NCBI GenBank assembly: GCA_019116185.1
Contig: DXCD01000127.1
Span: 1-27,713 of the forward strand
Direction: 5' to 3'
Source of the DNA: Candidatus Mediterraneibacter stercorigallinarum
GTDB taxonomy: Bacteria > Bacillota > Clostridia > Lachnospirales > Lachnospiraceae
Length of the DNA: 27,713 nt
Positions within the stretch are counted from its first letter, which is position 1. Each line of letters begins with the position of its first letter. Positions 23,631 to 27,713 of this stretch are shown one piece after another. Both the position numbers and the translations under genes were made by a program. The notes below the pieces were generated by a model. It saw only the letters and a list, made by a program, of their open reading frames with translations. It had not been told where the DNA came from and did not search any database.

Positions 23631-25310
23631 TTACTGGTTTACGCCAAGATCCTGCGCGGTTACCATCTGTGTTGTAAATGTCTCCAGATTGTTTTCATCC
23701 AGTTCAAACACTCTCACGCCTCTTAAACGGTCATTGTCTGCTCCGCCGAGACCATATGTCTGGTATCCCACGTTTGCGTCATAACCAAGCTGAATGCCAT
23801 AATAGTTTCCTGTGTAGTTGTTGACATGGTCATGTCCTACGAACATACCCTTTACATCTCCTCTTTCAAGAGCAGCTGTAAACATACCGCTGTTGATGTC
23901 TGGCGGGCACTCTTCTTCATTTTTCTCTCCGACCACATTGAACTGGTCTTTGTTGTCCCACATATCGCTCCATTCCGGAGTCGGAATGTGGAAGAACATC
24001 AGAGAGTTGATCTTTCCGCCGTATTTTGCTTCCAGCATCTTGGATGTGTCTGTGTACCACTGAATCTGTTCCGGGCGGATCCAGTCATAGCCGCCGATTC
24101 CTGATCCGGAGTCGTCATAGCGGTTGGAATCCAGTGCCCAGATATTGTAAATCGGATTCTTGCCCTCTTTGTCATAAATCAGCTGATACATGTCTCCTAC
24201 GCCGATCGTATTCTTTCCGTTGGATGTATATCCCTGCACGCCGCTCATGCTTGCGCGGTTAATGTTGTATTTGAAGCTGCGGTAGTATGAAAGCTGTTTG
24301 ATCTTATTCCATCCCTCGTCCAGAGCTGTTGTTGCGTCTTCGTCATGATTTCCGAATGTAACAAGCCAGGGGATCTGTCTTTCTTCAAACGGCTGCGCGA
24401 TCTGATCGATCAGGCTCTGTACCTGTTCGCCATTCATATTGCCGCCGATCTGGTCTCCTGTGATCACCACAAGATCCGGATCTTCAGCGTCAAGCGCTGC
24501 ATTGATCAGTGTTGTTGTTTTCTCATGAAGATTCGGCTTGCTGTCATTTACATAGTCCTGGATATCTGAGATCTGCATGATCTTGAATTTTCCATCCTCG
24601 CCAAACTGAAGCTTTCCGATTCTCTGAGAATCCAGGATTGCATTTGCAATCTTCACAAAGTCGTTCAGATTGATCACGCCGTTTTCATCCATATCGTATT
24701 TTGCCGCCTCAGCCCACTTTGCATTTGTAGAATCTACCATAAAGTAAGTCATAGCCTTGGACAGCGTCTCAATGGTGAACTCCTCGATCAGCTCGTCGCT
24801 GACAACAGAAATCGTATTATCATCCTGCGCGATCGTAATACCAACGGTATTTCCTTCTTTTGCCGCCTCACATGCTGAAATTGAAATCGCTCCAACCGCC
24901 TCGGCATCGCCTGCTGTTGCGGTTACTGTGAGAAGATTTGAGTAATCCGCTGTCTCCGGATCTACCATAAGTACCATATTCACCTGATTGTCGATCTCTT
25001 CTGACGCGAGCACTGTCACTCCGTCAGCCGGCTGAACTTCCAGTCCTTTGAACGCAAGCGCGTCATAAGTAAAGCTCACATTCATCGCGTCCGTTCCCCC
25101 AATATCATAGGAGTACACGTTACCGGAAATTGTTTCACCACACAATACGGATGTCTGCTCGCCAAATGACAGCCCGACTGTCCCATTTCCCACTACTTCC
25201 GGAGCCGCGTGAGCTGTCGTTGCTGGTACTGCCACCATAAAGATCATCACAAGGCTCAGCAGCGCGGAAATTATTCTCGTGTGTATCCCGTTCCTTTTCA
25301 CACTTTTCAT
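23631..25310 (-). CDS. Secreted metallophosphoesterase with cohesin-like and dockerin-like parts
   Basis: 559 residues, exported by a signal peptide (about 1-35, ending TTAHA-AP). Residues about 40-170 form a beta-rich domain resembling a cohesin. Residues about 183-228 hold a dockerin-like segment with a perfect EF-hand loop at 206-217 (D206, D208, N210, V212, N214, D217). Residues about 240-545 form a calcineurin-type phosphoesterase with GDQIGG (285-290), GNHD (320-323), H441 and GHDH (492-495). The usual first-motif DxH reads D249-I-Q251. The ATG at 25310 follows AAAGGGG. It is co-directional with the membrane-anchored gene downstream. The substrate is unknown; phosphate release from organic phosphates outside the cell is likely. 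Confidence 0.87.
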   Translation of the reverse strand: MKSVKRNGIHTRIISALLSLVMIFMVAVPATTAHAAPEVVGNGTVGLSFGEQTSVLCGETISGNVYSYDIGGTDAMNVSFTYDALAFKGLEVQPADGVTVLASEEIDNQVNMVLMVDPETADYSNLLTVTATAGDAEAVGAISISACEAAKEGNTVGITIAQDDNTISVVSDELIEEFTIETLSKAMTYFMVDSTNAKWAEAAKYDMDENGVINLNDFVKIANAILDSQRIGKLQFGEDGKFKIMQISDIQDYVNDSKPNLHEKTTTLINAALDAEDPDLVVITGDQIGGNMNGEQVQSLIDQIAQPFEERQIPWLVTFGNHDEDATTALDEGWNKIKQLSYYRSFKYNINRASMSGVQGYTSNGKNTIGVGDMYQLIYDKEGKNPIYNIWALDSNRYDDSGSGIGGYDWIRPEQIQWYTDTSKMLEAKYGGKINSLMFFHIPTPEWSDMWDNKDQFNVVGEKNEEECPPDINSGMFTAALERGDVKGMFVGHDHVNNYTGNYYGIQLGYDANVGYQTYGLGGADNDRLRGVRVFELDENNLETFTTQMVTAQDLGVNQ

Positions 25311-25596
25311 GTTTGTCCCCTTTCTCCGAAATCTGTCTCCTTATTTCGGATTTCCTCGTATTGTCTGTACACACAATCACTCAAGAACGCTTCCCGATGT
25401 CCGCCTGCCTGCATCAGGTACGCAAAAATCCCCGGTCTCCTGTGTGTATTTTCAATATACAGGCCGTGTGTAAAACATATTCGGGGAAGGCCGTAAAATG
25501 ATCGTTAAAAGAAAACGAATCAAAAAGGGGCTTTTTTAAAAATGTGTAAAAACAGGAAATTACAGTTCAAATAAAGTTAGAAGCCTCGTACACATT
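25311..25596 (-). promoter_or_regulatory. Long structured leader/upstream region of the phosphoesterase gene
   Basis: About 300 nt without a gene. A 7-bp hairpin (CCGAAAT 25326-25332 with ATTTCGG 25343-25349) lies just before the true ribosome binding site and carries an AGGAG-like sequence in its 10-nt loop. Further upstream are an imperfect CCTGTGTGTAT/ATATACAGG stem (about 25439-25463) and AT-rich DNA with several TTTACA-like hexamers. I could not match it to a known riboswitch, and no clear -35/-10 pair stood out. Confidence 0.4.
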
Positions 25597-25643
25597 TACG
25601 CTTCATATACAGTAGATACTTACACTTCATATACAATGGATAC
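25597..25643 (-). repeat. Two-copy 24-nt tandem repeat across the DJ-1 gene stop
   Basis: Units 25621-25643 and 25597-25619 match at 20 of 23 positions with a 24-nt period, eight codons. Read on the minus strand, the gene's last codons VSIVYEV-stop are followed by a second copy that would read VSTVYEA-stop. It looks like a recent slippage duplication that included the stop codon, so the protein was not lengthened. Confidence 0.7.
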
Positions 25644-26171
25644 CCGGATTTCCTCTGCTTTCTCCTGTCCTGACAGCAGGGAGGTCAGCCGCAGCCCGAA
25701 CGGGATCGCTGCTCCCATTCCCCGTCCCGTAGTAATATGGCCGTCAGTCACAACCGGCTCCTGCAGGACTTTTTCACAGTCAAGTTCCTCCTCAAAAGAA
25801 GGATATGCACATGCGTTTCTTCCTTTTAACATGCCGAGTTCACTTAAGATGCTCGGCGCAGCGCAGATCGCCGCGATCATCTTCTCCTGCCTGTCAAAAG
25901 ACACCAGCAGTTCCCGCAGCCCTTCATGCGCTTTTAAATTCAGCGTCCCCGGCATCCCGCCCGGAAGCACCAGCATATCCGCTCCTGCTGCATCTGCCTC
26001 TTCAAAAAGACTGTCTGCTTTCACCATGATCCCATGGGTTCCCCGGATCTCCTTTGTGCCCATGACTGACACCATCTCCGTCTCGATCCCCGCGCGCCGC
26101 AGGATATCCACGACAGTCAGACCCTCGATCTCTTCAAAACCGTCTGCAAGAAACACACAAACTTTGCTCAT
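25620..26171 (-). CDS. DJ-1/PfpI family protein
   Basis: 183 residues of the flavodoxin-like DJ-1 fold. The nucleophile is C103 in AAICAAPS, and the partner glutamate lies in GFEEIE (E14/E15). The family's LPGGMPGTLNL segment is at about 69-79, and VVTDGHITTGRGMGAAIPF near 140-158 is typical of YajL/ThiJ-type members. These act in protection from glyoxal or oxidative damage (deglycase or glyoxalase activity is reported for some members), or as uncharacterised hydrolases. AGGAGG precedes the ATG by nine bases. Its 3' end is duplicated in tandem (separate entry). Confidence 0.93.
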   Translation of the reverse strand: MSKVCVFLADGFEEIEGLTVVDILRRAGIETEMVSVMGTKEIRGTHGIMVKADSLFEEADAAGADMLVLPGGMPGTLNLKAHEGLRELLVSFDRQEKMIAAICAAPSILSELGMLKGRNACAYPSFEEELDCEKVLQEPVVTDGHITTGRGMGAAIPFGLRLTSLLSGQEKAEEIRVSIVYEV

Positions 26172-26238
26172 ACTTTTATACCTCCTACTGATCGTCTGTA
26201 ATTTACACTTTTTATCAGTCTAGCAGACCCTGCCGGCA

Positions 26239-26365
26239 AATGCAACGGACAACTCAAGGCAGCATGCCCGCAAAGCTCAAGGCATCATACCGGCACAGCT
26301 CAAGCCTGCATCCCGGTACAACTCGGGGTAGCATGCCGGTACAACTCGGGGGTAGCACGCAGGCA
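26239..26365. repeat. 23-bp imperfect minisatellite, about 5.5 copies
   Basis: Consecutive units start at 26239, 26262, 26285, 26308 and 26331 (23, 23, 23, 23 and 24 nt), with a partial unit from 26355. The consensus is close to GCATGCCGGTACAACTC plus AAGGCA or GGGGTA. The last two full units are almost identical; earlier ones are more diverged. The array fills most of the 304-nt gap 26172-26475 and ends about 10 nt before the CYTH -10 element. Confidence 0.85.
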
Positions 26366-26370
26366 AAAGA

Positions 26371-26441
26371 TGCTATATAATAGAAACACAAATTCCTCAG
26401 CCGGCAGTTCCATAAATTTCTATACCTGCTGCAATAGAAAT
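26371..26441 (+). promoter_or_regulatory. CYTH gene -10 region and leader hairpin
   Basis: TATAAT at 26376-26381 (or TATATA at 26374-26379 with an extended -10 TGC at 26371-26373) lies about 95 nt before the gene. No good -35 is present; the minisatellite occupies that position. In the leader, ATTTCTAT (26416-26423) pairs with ATAGAAAT (26434-26441), flanked by outer CCGG boxes (26401-26404 and 26446-26449). Confidence 0.45.
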
Positions 26442-26475
26442 ACTACCGGATAAATACAAAATCAGGAGGCTGAAA

Positions 26476-26925
26476 ATGGAAATCGAACGCAAATTTCTCG
26501 TGGACACAGACCGTCTTCCTTTCCGTCCGGAAGACTACCCCTGCCGCCATATCGAGCAGGGATATCTCTGCACCGCACCTGTTGTGCGCATCCGAAGAGA
26601 TAATGACGACTATTTTCTCACCTATAAGTCAAAAGGACTCATGGTGCGAGAAGAATATAATCTTCCCCTTTCAAAGGAAGCATATGAACACCTGCTCCAT
26701 AAAGCAGACGGCAGGATCATCACCAAGAAAAGGTATGTGATCCCTCTTGACAATGCCCTTTCTCTGGAGCTCGATATTTTTGAGGGGGAGCTTGCGCCGC
26801 TTGTCCTCGCTGAGATCGAATTTCCCGACGAAGATGCCGCCCGCTCTTACCGCGCACCCGAGTGGCTCGGAGAAGATGTCACATATTCCTCCCTTTACCA
26901 CAACAGCGCTCTCAGTCAAAGATAG
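26476..26925 (+). CDS. CYTH domain protein (triphosphate tunnel metalloenzyme)
   Basis: 149 residues opening with MEIERKFLV, the ExExK metal/phosphate motif (E2, E4, K6) that defines the family. Basic residues line the later strands (VVRIRRDN, LTYKSKG, ITKKRYVI), and acidic pairs are seen in LELDIFEGEL and LAEIEFPDE. Short single-domain bacterial members often hydrolyse inorganic triphosphate, while others are adenylate cyclases or thiamine triphosphatases, so the activity is uncertain. AGGAGG lies seven bases before the ATG. It is a lone plus-strand gene with a minisatellite upstream. A link to the PPK1 gene at the other end of the window is thematic only. Confidence 0.92.
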   Translation: MEIERKFLVDTDRLPFRPEDYPCRHIEQGYLCTAPVVRIRRDNDDYFLTYKSKGLMVREEYNLPLSKEAYEHLLHKADGRIITKKRYVIPLDNALSLELDIFEGELAPLVLAEIEFPDEDAARSYRAPEWLGEDVTYSSLYHNSALSQR

Positions 26926-27005
26926 CCCCTCAAAAAAGCAACGTTTTGTTTCTTTTTAGTATTGTTACCCGTTTCGTTGCATAACGCTTTGTTTACAGGA
27001 AAAAT

Positions 27006-27036
27006 TGATATAATGATGAAAAATCACGTGATCATT
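27006..27036 (+). promoter_or_regulatory. XRE gene extended -10 and palindromic site
   Basis: TATAAT at 27009-27014 with TGA directly upstream gives an extended -10. Immediately downstream, at the expected transcription start, is the 10-bp palindrome ATCACGTGAT (27023-27032) within AAATCACGTGATCATTT. That position suits a repressor operator, and the encoded XRE protein is the obvious candidate to bind it. Confidence 0.5.
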
Positions 27037-27067
27037 TGGACAATTTCTTGTAAATGGAGGTATGCTG

Positions 27068-27442
27068 GTGTCTAATATTCAGCTTGCAGCTAATCTGCGC
27101 AGACTCAGAAACGACCACAACTACACACAGGCACAGATCGGCGAAAAGCTGAGTATTTCCCGTCAGGCATATTCTAATTATGAAACAGGGAAACGCATCC
27201 CTGACATTGATATGCTTATTCGCATCGCAGATATTTATGAAGTCACATTGGAGCAGCTTCTCACCCAGACCTGCACAAAAGCCGGCGTCATAAACGAAAC
27301 CTCCGGTCCGTATTTTGCCGGCAGGATCATCGCCAGCGCTGATACAGTATATCTGACGAATGAAGAGATCGAGCTCATTACCCATTACAGAAATGCCGGG
27401 GAAGACGAGCGGAAACTTACGCGGAAAGTACTGGGGATGTGA
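27068..27442 (+). CDS. XRE-family helix-turn-helix regulator
   Basis: 124 residues. The HTH_3 domain covers about residues 4-60: LAANLRRLRNDHNYTQAQIGEKLSISRQAYSNYETGKRIPD, with recognition helix ISRQAYSNYETG. A short C-terminal tail (YLTNEEIELITHYRNAGEDER) resembles that of small clostridial regulators. The frame has an ATG at 27062, but it is only one base after GGAGG (27056-27060); GTG 27068 sits at a normal seven-base spacing and is the likelier start. The stop codon's last base is the first base of the dispersed repeat. A palindrome in the leader suggests autoregulation. Confidence 0.9.
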   Translation: MSNIQLAANLRRLRNDHNYTQAQIGEKLSISRQAYSNYETGKRIPDIDMLIRIADIYEVTLEQLLTQTCTKAGVINETSGPYFAGRIIASADTVYLTNEEIELITHYRNAGEDERKLTRKVLGM

Positions 27443-27713
27443 AATCTGGATTTGCCGGGGAGACTTTGATGGTGTAAATCATCCGGAAACAGCGGGGATT
27501 TTCCAAGACGTATTCGCAGAGGGCGGGTGTGTGGATTCGGTTCCTGATCCGTAATCTGGGAAAGTCTAGAAAGGCAGGAAGCACGGCTAAAAACAATTGA
27601 ACAGTGGACGATTCGGCTCCGCCTCAGGCATCCACTGTTCAATTAACGCCGTGCTCCCTGCCTTTAAGACTTTCCAGCAGATTACTCCAAAGTCACCGAA
27701 TCCACACACCCGC
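27442..27713 (+). repeat. Dispersed palindromic repeat, right copy (inverted; second arm visible)
   Basis: 27442-27652 is the inverted counterpart of 1-211. It starts with AAATCTGGATTTGCCGGGG on the XRE stop codon, runs through an arm, and reaches the same perfect 14-bp hairpin (27595-27608 with 27631-27644; loop identical to the left copy). Beyond the hairpin, 27647-27713 is an inverted version of 27523-27588 at roughly 80% identity by eye, ending with the exactly shared GCGGGTGTGTGGATTCGGT. The full element is therefore a nested palindrome that continues past the window edge. No open frame is conserved between copies. Class unknown. Confidence 0.85.

Noticed and set aside
26239..26365. Reading the 23-bp units as a CRISPR array
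   Set aside because: Units are contiguous without unique spacers and there are no cas genes.
26240..26380. A 46-codon plus-strand frame through the minisatellite
   Set aside because: The 23-nt unit is not a multiple of three, so the frame shifts in every unit; there is no ribosome binding site, and it ends in the -10 region of the CYTH gene.
26926..26960. Possible terminator after the CYTH gene (AAAAAGCAAC with GTTTCTTTTT)
   Set aside because: The stem is almost all A-T with a mismatch; I consider it too weak to annotate.

Overview
This is a spore-former's chromosome segment, most likely from the class Clostridia and probably the family Lachnospiraceae. I base that on the protein families and their order (tig-clpP-clpX-lon-engB), a CotF-type spore coat protein, strong AGGAGG ribosome binding sites, a rubredoxin, a short ProB without a PUA domain, and a secreted phosphoesterase with dockerin-like and cohesin-like parts typical of gut Firmicutes. 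Base composition looks near 50% G+C by eye. No rRNA, tRNA, CRISPR array, prophage or transposase gene is visible.

Layout. 1-229: one copy of a dispersed repeat with a large hairpin. 228-3205 (minus): polyphosphate kinase translationally coupled to a CorA-type metal transporter. 3372-5622 (minus): dicarboxylate/amino acid symporter and a LysR regulator. 5787-6584 (plus): glutamate 5-kinase. 6593-10019 (minus): membrane-anchored C39-type protease, uracil permease and M19 dipeptidase. 10190-11405 (plus): class I amidotransferase-like hydrolase followed by two small coat-type proteins. 11464-13898 (minus): tightly overlapping trio of a FAD protein, an unknown 70-residue protein and a HAD phosphatase. 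13993-14931 (minus): YczE/YitT-type membrane protein and a 53-residue rubredoxin. 15111-22655 (minus): proteostasis block transcribed tig, clpP, clpX, lon, engB, then an AI-2E family membrane protein. 22891-25310 (minus): secreted metallophosphoesterase and a membrane-anchored surface protein. 25620-26171 (minus): DJ-1/PfpI protein. 26476-26925 (plus): CYTH triphosphatase-like protein. 27068-27442 (plus): XRE-type regulator. 27442-27713: second copy of the dispersed repeat, inverted relative to the first.

How the genes work together. The central block couples protein folding at the ribosome (trigger factor) with ATP-dependent proteolysis (ClpXP, Lon) and 50S assembly (EngB). PPK with a Mg2+/Co2+ transporter, plus a CYTH-fold tripolyphosphate/organophosphate enzyme at the other end of the window, give a loose polyphosphate theme, and the ppk leader holds candidate PhoP-type boxes.

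The most unusual content is non-coding. The two ends of the window carry inverted copies of a roughly 210-nt repeat whose centre is a perfect 14-bp hairpin. The copy at the right end continues into a second, inverted arm, so the complete element is a long palindrome. Both copies begin on the stop codon of the adjacent gene. Other notable points are a 23-bp minisatellite before the CYTH gene, a 24-nt tandem duplication across the DJ-1 stop codon, a perfect 19-bp hairpin holding the HAD stop codon, a hairpin between tig and clpP built from a full-length Shine-Dalgarno sequence and its complement, and a candidate cohesin/dockerin-like phosphoesterase pair. All calls are by reading alone; no database search was run.
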